DNA of 64,000 nucleotides, from contig NZ_JABFTT010000007.1 of NCBI RefSeq assembly GCF_021404465.1, forward strand, positions 180,800 to 244,799, in the 5' to 3' direction. Numbering within the stretch: the stretch's first letter is position 1; each line of letters begins with the position of its first letter. Of this stretch, positions 1 to 9,311 are shown piece by piece. Origin of the DNA: Billgrantia zhangzhouensis. Lineage in GTDB: Bacteria > Pseudomonadota > Gammaproteobacteria > Pseudomonadales > Halomonadaceae. Under the pieces are notes generated by a model that ran no database searches, was not told the origin of the DNA, and saw nothing but the letters and a program-made list of their open reading frames with translations. The position numbers and the translations under genes are program-made.

Positions 1-1
1 G

Positions 2-589
2 TTGCTGTACGCCACCAATATCCGTCACATGCTCACCGATCTGACGCCCGAGAAGGACGGCGCGATCAAGCACGACATGGAAGACGACGTGATCCGTGGG
101 GCCACCGTCACCCATCAGAGCGAGGTCACCTTCCCTCCGCCGCCGCCCAAGGTCAAGGCGATTGCCGCGGCGAAACCCAAGCCCAAGGAGAAGGAGCCCA
201 CCCCGGAGGAGAAGCGTGCCGCCGAGCTGGCCACCTTCAAGACCCAGACCAAGCGTCAGGTCACCTTGCTGGCCGTGGGCGGGGCGCTGATGCTGCTGCT
301 CGGCCAGATCGCACCGGCCTCGTTCATGCAGCACTTCATCGTCTTCGTGCTGGCCTGCTTCGTCGGCTTCCAGGTCATTTGGAACGTCAGCCACTCGCTG
401 CATACGCCCTTGATGGCGGTCACCAATGCCATTTCCGGCATCATCATCCTCGGCGCCGTGCTGCAGATCGGTTCGGGGAATTGGCTCGTCGTGCTGATGG
501 CGGCCATCTCGGTGCTGATCGCGACCATCAATATCGTGGGGGGCTTCCTGGTCACCCGTCGTATGTTGGCCATGTTCCAGAAGTCCTGA
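2..589 (+). CDS. pntA: NAD(P) transhydrogenase subunit alpha, C-terminal part (cut by window edge)
   Basis: Proton-translocating transhydrogenase, inner membrane; couples hydride transfer between NADH and NADP+ to proton entry and so supplies NADPH. Only the last 195 codons are present and the reading frame is already open at the first base, so the start lies upstream. Visible parts are the end of the NAD-binding domain ([17 protein letters not shown]), a Pro/Lys/Glu-rich linker at about residues 45-75 of this fragment, then three to four hydrophobic helices with [11 protein letters not shown], typical of the fused alpha subunit. The fusion of the soluble and membrane parts resembles the E. 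coli arrangement rather than the split PntAA/PntAB type. pntB follows after 16 bases, so the two are one operon. Confidence 0.95.
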   Translation: MLYATNIRHMLTDLTPEKDGAIKHDMEDDVIRGATVTHQSEVTFPPPPPKVKAIAAAKPKPKEKEPTPEEKRAAELATFKTQTKRQVTLLAVGGALMLLLGQIAPASFMQHFIVFVLACFVGFQVIWNVSHSLHTPLMAVTNAISGIIILGAVLQIGSGNWLVVLMAAISVLIATINIVGGFLVTRRMLAMFQKS

Positions 590-605
590 GCGGCGGAGAC
601 AAGTC

Positions 606-2048
606 ATGTTGGCACAAGGTTTCGTATCGGCCGCGGCGATCGCGGCGAGTGTTCTCTTCGTGCTTTCCCTGGGTGGGCTGAGCAATCAGGAGAAGGCCAA
701 GCGGGCGGTCTGGTATGGCATCGTCGGCATGGCCGTAGCGGTGCTGTTTACCGCCTTCGGCCCGGGGATCGGCAACTACTGGCTGATGATTCCGATGGTT
801 GCGATCGGTTCGGTCGTCGGGTGGCATGTGGCCAAGCGCGTGGCCATGACCGAGATGCCCCAACTGGTGGCGGCACTGCACAGCTTTGTCGGCCTGGCGG
901 CGGTGTTCGTGGCCTGGAACGCCGATCTGGAGCGGCGCCGGGTGCTGGCTGCCCAGGCGATGGGCGCCACGGCGGAGCAGTTCTCCGCCTTTGCTGCCCT
1001 GGTGGCCACCAAGGCACCGGATGAACTTACCTTCCTGCAGCTCGAGGTCGTGTTCGCCATCTTCATCGGCGCGGTGACCTTCACCGGCTCGGTGATTGCC
1101 TTCGGTAAGCTGGCCGGCAAGGTCGACGGCAAGCCGCACAAGCTGCCCGGCGGGCACCTGCTCAACGCCGGGGCCGCAGCGCTCTGTCTGCTGCTGGCGG
1201 TGCTCTACCTCAACGGCGCGGGCTTCTGGACGCTGCTGCTGCTTGCGGCACTGTCGTTCTTCATCGGCTGGCACTTGATCATGGGTATCGGCGGCGCCGA
1301 CATGCCGGTAGTGGTATCGATGCTCAACAGCTACTCGGGCTGGGCCGCGGCAGCCATCGGCTTCACGCTGTCGAACGATCTGCTGATCGTCACCGGTGCC
1401 CTGGTAGGCTCCTCGGGTGCGATTCTCTCCTATATCATGTGCAAGGCGATGAACCGCAATTTCGTCAGCGTCATTCTCGGTGGTTTCGGCGGCACCCAGG
1501 GGCCCGCCGCAGAAATCGAGGGCGAGCAAGTGGCAATCGATGCGGCAGGGGTGGCCAGCGCGCTCAACAATGCCGACAGCGTGGTCATCGTGCCGGGCTA
1601 CGGCATGGCGGTTGCCCAGGCCCAGAACGCCGTGAGCGAGCTGACGCGCAAGCTGCGTGCCGCGGGCAAGCAGGTACGCTTCGCTATCCACCCGGTGGCC
1701 GGTCGCCTGCCAGGCCACATGAACGTGCTGCTGGCCGAGGCCAAGGTGCCCTACGACATCGTGCTGGAGATGGACGAGATCAACGATGATTTCCCCAAGA
1801 CCGACGTGACCATCGTCATCGGCTCCAACGACATCGTCAACCCGGCTGCCCAAGAGGATCCCAACAGCCCCATCACCGGCATGCCGGTGCTGGAAGTATG
1901 GAAATCCTCGGTGGTGTTCGTGTGCAAGCGCGGCCAGGGCACGGGCTACTCGGGCATCGAGAACCCGCTGTTCTACAAGGAGAACACCCGCATGTTCTAT
2001 GGCGACGCACGCGAAAGCATCGACTCGCTGTTGTCGCTGATCGACTGA
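606..2048 (+). CDS. pntB: NAD(P) transhydrogenase subunit beta
   Basis: Second subunit of the same transhydrogenase; carries most of the membrane helices and the NADP(H)-binding domain. The 480-residue protein starts with about 260 residues of successive hydrophobic segments, followed by the soluble dIII domain. The NADP-binding region is visible as [12 protein letters not shown], then [18 protein letters not shown], then [11 protein letters not shown], all hallmarks of PntB. The ATG at 606 sits behind a GGCGGAGACAAGTC stretch that can act as ribosome binding site. Length is close to the usual 460-480. A strong intrinsic terminator about 40 bases downstream ends the operon. Confidence 0.97.
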   Translation: MLAQGFVSAAAIAASVLFVLSLGGLSNQEKAKRAVWYGIVGMAVAVLFTAFGPGIGNYWLMIPMVAIGSVVGWHVAKRVAMTEMPQLVAALHSFVGLAAVFVAWNADLERRRVLAAQAMGATAEQFSAFAALVATKAPDELTFLQLEVVFAIFIGAVTFTGSVIAFGKLAGKVDGKPHKLPGGHLLNAGAAALCLLLAVLYLNGAGFWTLLLLAALSFFIGWHLIMGIGGADMPVVVSMLNSYSGWAAAAIGFTLSNDLLIVTGALVGSSGAILSYIMCKAMNRNFVSVILGGFGGTQGPAAEIEGEQVAIDAAGVASALNNADSVVIVPGYGMAVAQAQNAVSELTRKLRAAGKQVRFAIHPVAGRLPGHMNVLLAEAKVPYDIVLEMDEINDDFPKTDVTIVIGSNDIVNPAAQEDPNSPITGMPVLEVWKSSVVFVCKRGQGTGYSGIENPLFYKENTRMFYGDARESIDSLLSLID

Positions 2049-2085
2049 GCCAGGTGCGGCGCCCTGAGGCGTCCACTCCAAACAC

Positions 2086-2109
2086 ATGCCCCCTGACGGG
2101 GGCATTTTT
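2086..2109 (+). terminator. Intrinsic terminator after pntAB
   Basis: Perfect 8-bp stem (ATGCCCCC pairing with GGGGGCAT) closed by a TGAC tetraloop and followed directly by a run of five T. It lies 37 bases after the pntB stop and before gpsA, so it separates the two transcription units. Confidence 0.85.
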
Positions 2110-2163
2110 CGTTACACTCTGGTCGATTCCTCCTGTTTCCATCGATCGACTCACGGGGCAGAC

Positions 2164-3237
2164 ATGTCAGACGATCCCATGCGGGTGGCAGTTCTGGGGG
2201 GCGGCAGCTTTGGTACGGCACTGGCCAGCATCGCCGCCGACAACGGGGCCAAGGTGTGCCAGTGGCTGCGTGACCCCGAGCTGGCGGCGCAGATCAACCG
2301 CGAACACTGCAACCTGCGCTATTTGCCGGACTATGCCATCAACCCGGCAGTGCGTGCTTCCAGCAACATACAGGAGGTGCTCGAGGGGGCCGAGCTGGTG
2401 CTGGTGGCGATTCCCTCCAAGGCCTTTCGCGACGTGGTACGCCAGGCCCGGCCCTGGCTGCATGCGGAGCAGATCCTGGTGAGCACCACCAAGGGCATCC
2501 AGGAGGAGGGCTTCAAGCTGATGAGCCAGATCCTCGAGGAGGAGACGGGGTTTTCTCATATCGGCGTCATCTCCGGGCCGAATCTGGCCACCGAGATCGC
2601 CCAGAAGCAGCTCACAGCCACTGTGATTGCCAGCGACGATGCGCTGACACGTACCCGGGTCCAGCAGGCGCTGGGCTGCGACTACTTTCGCGTCTACGCC
2701 AGTAATGACCGCTATGGCGTCGAACTGGGCGGGGCGCTGAAGAACATTTACGCCATCGCTGCCGGCATGGCTGCGGCACTGGGCATGGGCGAGAACACCC
2801 GCAGTATGCTGATGACCCGGGCTCTGGCCGAGATGGGGCGTTTTGCCGTGAGCTTGGGGGCCAACCCCATGACCTTCCTCGGGCTGGCTGGAGTGGGTGA
2901 TCTGATCGTGACTTGCTCCTCGCAGCTGTCGCGCAACTACCGGGTCGGCTATGCGCTTGGCCAGGGCAAGAGTCTCGATGCAGCGGTCGAGACACTGGGC
3001 CAGGTTGCCGAGGGGGTCAATACCATCCGCCTGGTGCGCGACAAGGCACGTGCGGAGGGGGGCTACATGCCACTGGCCGAAGGACTTTATCAGGTGCTCT
3101 TCGAGGGCGTGCCGGCACGGGAGATGGCACGCATGCTGATGCGCGGCGAACAGAGCAGCGATGTCGAGTTCGTGCTGCCGCGCGAGGACGTGCGGCGGGC
3201 TCACCGCCGGGTCGAAGCGGGCGAGGGCAAGTCATGA
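2164..3237 (+). CDS. gpsA: Glycerol-3-phosphate dehydrogenase [NAD(P)+]
   Basis: Cytoplasmic enzyme that reduces dihydroxyacetone phosphate to sn-glycerol 3-phosphate, the backbone for phospholipids. The 357-residue product shows the N-terminal Rossmann motif GGGSFGTA at about residues 12-19, the STTKGI segment, the catalytic-lysine region ELGGALKN and the [12 protein letters not shown] motif. The frame is open upstream to 2086, inside the pntB terminator, but the ATG at 2164 gives the normal start just before the Rossmann fold. Its stop overlaps the sixA start by four bases (ATGA), which implies translational coupling. Confidence 0.95.
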   Translation: MSDDPMRVAVLGGGSFGTALASIAADNGAKVCQWLRDPELAAQINREHCNLRYLPDYAINPAVRASSNIQEVLEGAELVLVAIPSKAFRDVVRQARPWLHAEQILVSTTKGIQEEGFKLMSQILEEETGFSHIGVISGPNLATEIAQKQLTATVIASDDALTRTRVQQALGCDYFRVYASNDRYGVELGGALKNIYAIAAGMAAALGMGENTRSMLMTRALAEMGRFAVSLGANPMTFLGLAGVGDLIVTCSSQLSRNYRVGYALGQGKSLDAAVETLGQVAEGVNTIRLVRDKARAEGGYMPLAEGLYQVLFEGVPAREMARMLMRGEQSSDVEFVLPREDVRRAHRRVEAGEGKS

Positions 3238-3707
3238 CGGGACGACTCTACATCATGCGACACGGCGAGGCGGCGCCGGGCTATCCGGACAGCGAGCGCG
3301 AACTGACCGCTCGCGGCCGCGGTGAAGCCGAGCGCATGGCGCGCTGGCTGGGAGCGCGGGTGGCGAAAGGCGCGCGTCTCTACGTGAGCCCCTACGTGAG
3401 GGCGCGCCAGACGGCACTGCCGCTGGCCGAGGCGCTGGGCGCAGAGCCTGAAGTCCTGCCCATCATCACGCCGGACGACGCGCCAGAGGCGGTTTGCGTA
3501 TGGCTGCTCGCCAATGCCGACGAGGCTCCCATCGTGCTGGTCAGCCATATGCCGCTGGTTGGGCTGCTCACCGGGCTGCTGGTGGAAGGGCGCGGCGACC
3601 ACGGGCTCGCCTTTCCCACCGCTGCCGTGGTCGAGCTCGACAGCACGGTGTGGGCGGCGGGCTGTGCACGACTGCATCGCTTCACCACGCCTGCCGACTT
3701 GCGCTAG
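3234..3707 (+). CDS. sixA: SixA-type phosphohistidine phosphatase
   Basis: Small histidine-phosphatase-superfamily enzyme. E. coli SixA removes phosphate from histidine in phosphotransfer proteins (ArcB Hpt, and the nitrogen PTS). The 157-residue sequence has the RHG catalytic motif at residues 9-11, an arginine-rich SPYVRARQT segment and a second histidine in VSHMPLV near residue 100. The start is fixed by the ATGA overlap with gpsA; gpsA-sixA pairs occur in other gammaproteobacteria. The exact substrate here is inferred from family membership. Confidence 0.85.
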   Translation: MTGRLYIMRHGEAAPGYPDSERELTARGRGEAERMARWLGARVAKGARLYVSPYVRARQTALPLAEALGAEPEVLPIITPDDAPEAVCVWLLANADEAPIVLVSHMPLVGLLTGLLVEGRGDHGLAFPTAAVVELDSTVWAAGCARLHRFTTPADLR

Positions 3708-3714
3708 CTGGCAG

Positions 3715-4662
3715 CTAGATCCAGCCGACCACTTTCAGGGCAAACACGCCAACGGTAATGGTCAGGCTGGCCATCAGCGTAGTCAGGGCGATGATATTGG
3801 CCGAGAGCGTGGCATTACCTCCCATCGCCTTGACCATCACGAAGCTGGCTGCGGCCGTGGGGCTGGCGAAGAACAGGAACAGCACGCCCAGCTCGCGTCC
3901 TTCGAATCCGATCAGCCAGGCCGCCAGGGTAGCCAGTAGCGGCAGCGTGACCATCTTCATCAGGCTGGCACCCATGGCCAACTCGCCCGATGCCCGGATC
4001 GAGCCCAGCGACAGCGTGGCACCGATGCAGATCAGGGCCAGGGGCAGGGTCAGCGAAGCGAAGTACTGTCCCGAGGTCATCAGCCAGCCGGGCAGGCGCA
4101 GCTCCAGCGCCGCCACCGGCACGGCGGCCACCACGGAGAGGATCAACGGATTGCGTGCGATATGTTTGGCAATGCTGTGCCAGTCGGCACTCCGACCCTC
4201 CTGGTAGGTGGCCAGGACGATGACCGAGAAGGCGTTGTAGGTGAGGATTACCACACCCAGCAGTAGCCCGCCGGAGGAGAGCCCGTAGTCGCCGTACATG
4301 CCGGCGGCCAGCGCCAGGCCGACGATCCCGCAATTGCCACGAAAGGCCCCTTGCACGTAGACGCCGCGCTCGGCGTAGGGCACGCGCAGGATGGCCCAAC
4401 CCCAGACGAGCAGGAAGCTGGCCAGGGTGGCCAGGGCGAAGAAACCGAGCAAGGCGGGATTGAGCGTGGTGTCCAGGTCGGCCTTGATGATGCTGAGAAA
4501 GATCAGCGTCGGCATGGTAGCCTTGAAGACCAGGCTCGAGGCAGTGGCGATGAAGGCTTGGTCGATCCAGCCCAGGCGCTTCAACCCTTGGCCAATGAAG
4601 ACCATGGCGAACACCGGCAGGGTGATTTCGAGAGTGGCGAAGAAGAGTTCGTACAAGCCCAT
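3715..4662 (-). CDS. AEC-family (auxin efflux carrier type) permease
   Basis: Predicted inner-membrane transporter of the AEC family, whose bacterial members export or exchange small organic acids such as malate. The 315-residue product is hydrophobic throughout, with about ten membrane segments in two repeats and the conserved FRGNCGIVGLALA region around residues 100-115. The ATG at 4662 follows the stop of a 32-codon ORF by a single base, so translation is probably coupled; a TTG at 4686 in the same frame would overlap that ORF and is less likely. It converges on sixA with only 7 bases between the stops. Substrate is unknown. Confidence 0.8.
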   Translation of the reverse strand: MGLYELFFATLEITLPVFAMVFIGQGLKRLGWIDQAFIATASSLVFKATMPTLIFLSIIKADLDTTLNPALLGFFALATLASFLLVWGWAILRVPYAERGVYVQGAFRGNCGIVGLALAAGMYGDYGLSSGGLLLGVVILTYNAFSVIVLATYQEGRSADWHSIAKHIARNPLILSVVAAVPVAALELRLPGWLMTSGQYFASLTLPLALICIGATLSLGSIRASGELAMGASLMKMVTLPLLATLAAWLIGFEGRELGVLFLFFASPTAAASFVMVKAMGGNATLSANIIALTTLMASLTITVGVFALKVVGWI

Positions 4663-4663
4663 G

Positions 4664-4762
4664 TCAGCGTGCCAGCCACAGGCCAACGAGGATGGCGGCA
4701 GTCACGGTGATCCAAAACAGGCGGTTGCGCGCGCGGGTATCGCGCCGGGGAGGACGGGGCAT
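4664..4762 (-). CDS. Small single-pass membrane protein, 32 residues
   Basis: Short ORF not resembling anything I recognise. It has a basic, proline-rich N-terminus (MPRPPRRDTRARNR) followed by one hydrophobic stretch (about residues 15-30, LFWITVTAAILVGLWL) ending in AR. A GGAG sits 6 bases before the ATG, a better ribosome binding site than the downstream permease has. The TGA stop is one base before the ATG of the AEC permease. Positive-inside topology predicts the N-terminus in the cytoplasm. It could be a real small membrane protein, a permease accessory, or only a translational leader for the permease. Confidence 0.55.
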   Translation of the reverse strand: MPRPPRRDTRARNRLFWITVTAAILVGLWLAR

Positions 4763-4880
4763 GGCTGACTCCAGAATAAAACGGACGACATGGGCCGGAG
4801 GTCGACTTGGCGAGATAGAGTAAACCCGTTAGCCTGCTATCGCCACTGGCGACTCGCCAGAACCGCTACTGGATCCCGTC

Positions 4881-5696
4881 ATGAACGACCCTGCTACTCA
4901 CTCGCGTCCGCGACTGGTCTTCGCCCATGCCAACGGTTTTCCCGGCATGAGCTACCGCAGCCTGCTCGCTCCGCTGCACGAGCGCTTCGACATACATCCG
5001 GTCGATCGTCTCGGGCACCATCCCGACTACCCCGTGGGTACCAACTGGCTGGCGCTGCGCGACGAGCTGCTCGAACATGTGCTGGCCGGCGATGGCCCAG
5101 TCGTCGGGGTGGGACACTCCATGGGCGGTGTACTGATGGCCATGGCGGCGGAGCATGCCCCCGAGAGCTTCCGTTGCGTGGTGATGCTCGACCCGCCATT
5201 GATGCTGGGCCTCGATGCCTGGAGCATGAAGGTCGCCAAGCGCTTCGGCTTCGTCGACCGGGTCACGCCGGCCGGCAAGAGCAAGGGGCGTCGTGCTTCC
5301 TGGCCCGACCGCGAGGCCATGGCCAATCATTTGCGCCGCCGCGGGCTGTTTCGGCGCTTCACGCCGGATGCCCTGCACGACTACGTCGAGGGTGGCACCC
5401 GACTGCGCGACGACGGTGTTGCCGAGCTGATCTACGATCCGGCCATCGAGACCGAGATCTTCCGCAATCTTCCCGATCACCTCGGACGCCTGCCCCGACG
5501 GCTGAAGATTCCCTTTGCCGTGCTGGCCGGCAGCGACTCCGATCTGATCACCCCCAAGCGGCGCCAGCGTCTGGCCGCCCAGGGCATTCCGCTGGCCATG
5601 GTGCCGGGTACCCACATGTTTCCCATGGAGCACCCAGAAGAGACCCGCCAGGCGCTGCTGACGATGCTCGACGAATTGCTGGAGGGCGAGGCATGA
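4881..5696 (+). CDS. Alpha/beta hydrolase
   Basis: Serine hydrolase of the alpha/beta fold, 271 residues, probably cytoplasmic because no signal peptide is visible. The oxyanion region FAHANGFPG is at residues 14-22, the nucleophile elbow GHSMGG places Ser80, and the late histidine is in GTHMFPMEHP near residue 248. Such proteins include esterases, thioesterases and lipases; nothing here fixes the substrate. Its stop overlaps the next hydrolase start by four bases (ATGA), and a patatin follows, so three serine hydrolases form one unit. Confidence 0.85.
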   Translation: MNDPATHSRPRLVFAHANGFPGMSYRSLLAPLHERFDIHPVDRLGHHPDYPVGTNWLALRDELLEHVLAGDGPVVGVGHSMGGVLMAMAAEHAPESFRCVVMLDPPLMLGLDAWSMKVAKRFGFVDRVTPAGKSKGRRASWPDREAMANHLRRRGLFRRFTPDALHDYVEGGTRLRDDGVAELIYDPAIETEIFRNLPDHLGRLPRRLKIPFAVLAGSDSDLITPKRRQRLAAQGIPLAMVPGTHMFPMEHPEETRQALLTMLDELLEGEA

Positions 5697-6556
5697 GCGA
5701 GGCGCAGCCGCTGATCTTGGCCGAGGGCCGCCTGGCGGCGCTAGCCTGGGGCGACGAGGCGGCACCGACCTGGCTGGCGCTGCACGGCTGGCTGGACAAC
5801 GCGGCCAGCTTCTCGCGCTTGGCGCCAATGCTCGTGGCGCGGCTCGGTATCCGCATCGTGGCGCTGGACTTCTCCGGCCATGGCCATTCGTCCCATCGCG
5901 AGGGCGACTATGCCCTGTGGGACTATTGCCACGATCTGCTCGATGCCGCCGACGGACTGGGCCTGGAGCGGGTGTCGTTGCTGGCGCACTCGATGGGAGC
6001 CGGGGTGGCCTGCCTGACCGCGGCGGCACTCCCTGAGCGGGTCGAGCGGCTAGTCCTCATCGACGGCCTGGGAGCCGTGACCACTCCAATCAACGAGAGT
6101 ACAGCCCAACTGCGCAAGGGATTACGCGCGGCCAGACGTCCGCGTTCAGCGGCCCCACGCTATCCTGATAGCAGGACCGCCATTGCCGCACGTGTGGCGG
6201 GAGGCGTGACGCCGATCGACACGGCAACGGCCACGCCGCTCGTCGAGCGCAACTTGGTGAGAGAGCCCGATGGCCATGTGCGGCTGCGCACCGACGGCAG
6301 GCTACTGTGGCCATCGCCGATGCGGCTGAGCCCCGAGCAGGCGCTGGCGTTGCTAGGGGCAATCCAGGCGCCGGCCCTGCTGGTCGAGGGTGAGGGCGGC
6401 ATCCTCGGCGAGCGCGACATGGCCCGGGCGGCGCGAGCGGCGGTGTCGCATCTGGCGCGCCGGGTATTGCCAGGCGGGCACCATCTGCATCTCGAGCCCG
6501 GCAGTGTATCCTGCGTGGCAGAGACGATCGAGGCGTGGCTGGCCTCGGCGGAGTAG
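5693..6556 (+). CDS. Alpha/beta hydrolase
   Basis: Second alpha/beta-fold hydrolase, 287 residues, with LALHGWLDNAASF at residues 28-40 and the nucleophile elbow LAHSMGAG (Ser100). The GGHHLHLE segment near the C-terminus supplies the catalytic histidine. The HGWLDNAASF type of N-terminus is typical of the MhpC/YbfF-like esterases widespread in gammaproteobacteria. The start overlaps the preceding gene by ATGA, and a longer in-frame opening upstream is only a by-product of that gene. The two hydrolases differ in sequence outside the motifs, so they are not a recent duplication. Confidence 0.85.
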   Translation: MSEAQPLILAEGRLAALAWGDEAAPTWLALHGWLDNAASFSRLAPMLVARLGIRIVALDFSGHGHSSHREGDYALWDYCHDLLDAADGLGLERVSLLAHSMGAGVACLTAAALPERVERLVLIDGLGAVTTPINESTAQLRKGLRAARRPRSAAPRYPDSRTAIAARVAGGVTPIDTATATPLVERNLVREPDGHVRLRTDGRLLWPSPMRLSPEQALALLGAIQAPALLVEGEGGILGERDMARAARAAVSHLARRVLPGGHHLHLEPGSVSCVAETIEAWLASAE

Positions 6557-6575
6557 GCAGAGGCTGGAGGGCGCG

Positions 6576-7637
6576 ATGAGCAACGGGGCGGCGGAGGGAA
6601 TGGGCAAGCAAGTGGCGCTGACGCTGGGCAGCGGCGGTGCGCGCGGCTATGCCCACATCGGCGTGATCGAAGTGCTCGAGGCGCGCGGCTACGAGATCGT
6701 CGCCATCTCGGGTTGCTCGATGGGATCGGTCATCGCTGGCGTCTACGCTGCGGGGCAGCTCGAGGCCTACCGTGATTGGGTCTGCCAGCTCGACTACTTC
6801 GACGTGCTCAAGCTGGTCGACGTCACCTGGAGCCCGATGGGGGCGATGCGCGCCAGTAAGGTAATGAGCAAGCTCGAGGAACTGGTGGGCGACATTCTGA
6901 TCGAGGACCTGCCGATTCCGTTGACCACGGTAGCCACCGACCTGGTGCGTCAGCGCGAGGTGTGGTTCCAGTCGGGACCGCTGCTGCGGGCGATTCGTGC
7001 CTCCATTGCCATTCCGGGCGTTATCACTCCAATGCATATCGGCGACAACACCTTGGTCGATGGTGGCCTGCTCAATCCGCTGCCGATCACGCCAACCGTT
7101 TCGGCCCATGCCGACATGATGCTGGCAGTCAACGTGACTGCCCACAGCGCCCGGCCGGTGGCGCTCGAAGACCTGCTGCCCGCCGAAGAGCAGGCTGAAA
7201 ACGAAGCTGAGGCGGAGGCCGCGGCGCGCAAGTGGATGGATGTACGCGGTGCGACCCGCTGGCTGTTCGAAGGCCTCGGGGGGGCCGATCTCGGCGAGAC
7301 CGAGACCACTGGCAAAGGCGGGCGTGCCGCCACCGGACGACGCGCCTGGGGGCGGCTGGACATGATCCTGGCTTCCTTCGACATCACCCAGGCCTCCTTA
7401 GCCAAGTACAAGGTGGCAGGCTATCCACCCGACGTGCTGATCGAGGTGCCCAAGACGGTGTGCGGTGCCTTCGAGTTCCATCGGGCCGAAGCGTTGGTTC
7501 GCCTGGGGCGCCACCTGGCCATGGAGGCCCTGGACCGCTACGAAGGGCGCAGCCGCAGCGGCGATGGCGGCAGCGGCGGCATGATCGTCGAGCCGCCGCA
7601 GATGCCGGCCGATAGTGAGTCGGGAGGAGGGAGCTAG
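6576..7637 (+). CDS. Patatin-like phospholipase (RssA/NTE type)
   Basis: Predicted acyl hydrolase using a Ser-Asp dyad on lipids. The 353-residue product has the oxyanion loop GSGGARGYAHIG at residues 18-29, the nucleophile motif GCSMGS with Ser48, and DGGLLNPLPI carrying the aspartate near residue 165. It is longer than E. coli RssA because of an Ala/Glu-rich insertion at about residues 200-250 and a Gly/Ser-rich tail. CTGGAGG ends 5 bases before the ATG and decides the start. Together with the two upstream hydrolases it suggests a lipid or acyl-ester turnover operon. Its stop overlaps the smrB stop on the other strand. Confidence 0.87.
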   Translation: MSNGAAEGMGKQVALTLGSGGARGYAHIGVIEVLEARGYEIVAISGCSMGSVIAGVYAAGQLEAYRDWVCQLDYFDVLKLVDVTWSPMGAMRASKVMSKLEELVGDILIEDLPIPLTTVATDLVRQREVWFQSGPLLRAIRASIAIPGVITPMHIGDNTLVDGGLLNPLPITPTVSAHADMMLAVNVTAHSARPVALEDLLPAEEQAENEAEAEAAARKWMDVRGATRWLFEGLGGADLGETETTGKGGRAATGRRAWGRLDMILASFDITQASLAKYKVAGYPPDVLIEVPKTVCGAFEFHRAEALVRLGRHLAMEALDRYEGRSRSGDGGSGGMIVEPPQMPADSESGGGS

Positions 7638-8212
7638 AGGGCCTGTCCGCGACGCCGCAACAGCACATAGATGGCCCCGGTGCCGCCATCGCTCTCGCGG
7701 GCAGAGCAGAAGGCCAGCACCGTGGGCCACTCACGCAGCCAGGCATTGACGTGGCTCTTGATCACCGGGTAATCCGCCGTGCTACCCCACGCCTTGCCAT
7801 GGACCACCAGCACGCAGCGCATATGGCTGCCGACTGCCTCCTTGAGAAAGCTCTCGAGTTCGAGGCGCGCCTCGTCGAGGCTGTAGCCATGCAGATCGAG
7901 GCCTGCCTCCCAGGCGATCTGGCCGCGTTTGAGCTGACTGCGGGTGCGGTAGGGCAGGTCGGGCAGGGCGAAGTCGAGATATTCGGAAGGGCGAACCGGC
8001 TCCACGCGGCCATCGCTGGTGTGGCTGGCGCTTTCCGCCGTGTCGGCTGCCACTGCCGCAGCGCGACGTTCCGCCGCCGCCGGGTCGCGACGCTTGGGCC
8101 GCCCCGGGTCGGCGCGGTTGACCTTGATACGGTGCACGCCGGCCTCACGCAGTGCCCGGCGAAAGGCATTGGTATCGTCGTCTTCGTCGTCGGGTGGGCG
8201 GCGTTGGCTCAT
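7634..8212 (-). CDS. smrB: Smr-domain endonuclease SmrB-like
   Basis: Smr-domain nuclease. In E. coli SmrB is recruited to collided ribosomes and cleaves the mRNA between them. The 192-residue protein has a charged N-terminal half (residues 1-95, likely flexible) and a C-terminal Smr domain with LDLHGYSLDEA and LVVHGKAWG in place of the usual DLHG and HGxG signatures. The position, divergent from prmB-aroC, is the same as for E. coli smrB, which supports the assignment. The ribosome-rescue role is transferred from the family. Confidence 0.85.
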   Translation of the reverse strand: MSQRRPPDDEDDDTNAFRRALREAGVHRIKVNRADPGRPKRRDPAAAERRAAAVAADTAESASHTSDGRVEPVRPSEYLDFALPDLPYRTRSQLKRGQIAWEAGLDLHGYSLDEARLELESFLKEAVGSHMRCVLVVHGKAWGSTADYPVIKSHVNAWLREWPTVLAFCSARESDGGTGAIYVLLRRRGQAL

Positions 8213-8330
8213 GAGCGCTCGTATGGTGTCGTCGAGCGGCCCAGTATAGCGGCCTGAGCGTGGCTGTGAACCGCCTGCCGCCGCGGGTACAATCTAGCCA
8301 TCGACCTACAACGACCCGGCAGGACCTTTC

Positions 8331-9281
8331 GTGGCCAATTCCATCGTTTCCCGCTCGACCCTCACCCTGGACGACGAGGCGCTGTGTCGTGATCTCGTCA
8401 CCCTGCGCGATTTCCTGCGCTGGGCGGCCAGTGAATTTCACCTGGCCGGACTGTTTCACGGCCACGGCACCGATTCTCCCTGGGACGAAGCCGTTGCCCT
8501 GACGCTGGGCGCGCTGCATCTGCCCTGGAACGTCGACCCGGGAGTGCTCGAAGCCAGGCTGCTGCCTATGGAGCGTGCGCGCATCGTCGGCCTGGTGCGC
8601 GAGCGTATCTCTTCACGCCGGCCGCTGCCCTACCTGCTCGGGGAGGCGTTCTATGCCGGCTTCCCATTCGACGTCGACGAGCGCGTGCTGATTCCACGCT
8701 CACCCATCGCCGAACTGATCGAGACCGGCTTTGCCGCTTGGTTTCCCGAAGAGCCGCCCGCCAGGGTGCTCGACCTGTGCACCGGTTCGGGCTGCATCGG
8801 TATCGCCACCGCGCTCTACCTGCCGACCTGTGAGGTCGACCTCTCCGACGTCAGCGCCGATGCCCTGGCGGTCGCCAAGCAGAACATCCAGCGTCACGAT
8901 GTCGGCGCGCGGGTGCGGGCGGTGCTCTCGGATCTGTTCGAAGGATTGGCTGGACAGCGCTACGACCTGATCGTCTCCAACCCGCCCTACGTGGATGCCC
9001 GTGATCTCGCCATCATGCCCGCCGAGTATCGCCACGAGCCCGAGCTGGCCTTGGGGGCCGGGGCCGATGGGCTCGACATCGTGCGGCGTATCCTGCGCGA
9101 GGCGCGTGATTACCTCAGCGACGACGGCGTGCTGATCGTCGAGGTCGGCAACTCCGACCGTCACCTGGAGGCGGCCTTTCCCGAGGTGCCCTTCCTGTGG
9201 CTCGACTTCGAGCGCGGCGGCCAGGGCGTGTTCGCCCTCACCGCCGCGGAACTCGACGCCCATGCGGCGTCCTTCGCCTGA
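8331..9281 (+). CDS. prmB: 50S ribosomal protein L3 N5-glutamine methyltransferase
   Basis: SAM-dependent enzyme that methylates a glutamine of ribosomal protein L3 during ribosome assembly. The 316-residue protein has the SAM-binding segment [14 protein letters not shown] and the glutamine-methyltransferase signature NPPY at residues 217-220. GTG at 8331 is taken as start because AGGA lies 7-8 bases upstream and no ATG fits better. It is followed by aroC after 30 bases, the order seen in E. coli. The NPPY family also contains release-factor methyltransferase PrmC, but the neighbours and the N-terminal domain favour PrmB. Confidence 0.93.
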   Translation: MANSIVSRSTLTLDDEALCRDLVTLRDFLRWAASEFHLAGLFHGHGTDSPWDEAVALTLGALHLPWNVDPGVLEARLLPMERARIVGLVRERISSRRPLPYLLGEAFYAGFPFDVDERVLIPRSPIAELIETGFAAWFPEEPPARVLDLCTGSGCIGIATALYLPTCEVDLSDVSADALAVAKQNIQRHDVGARVRAVLSDLFEGLAGQRYDLIVSNPPYVDARDLAIMPAEYRHEPELALGAGADGLDIVRRILREARDYLSDDGVLIVEVGNSDRHLEAAFPEVPFLWLDFERGGQGVFALTAAELDAHAASFA

Positions 9282-9311
9282 TCCACACCCAAGATATCGG
9301 GAGGCACGTCC

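Noticed and set aside
552..2105. 517-codon open frame on the minus strand opposite pntB
   Set aside because: It mirrors the codon pattern of pntB in GC-rich DNA; its product is His/Arg/Gln-rich without any fold or motif, and pntB is certain.
4790..5692. Long plus-strand frame that runs into the second alpha/beta hydrolase
   Set aside because: Upstream of 5693 it lies out of frame inside the first hydrolase and yields Arg/Pro-rich sequence; the ATGA overlap gives the true start.
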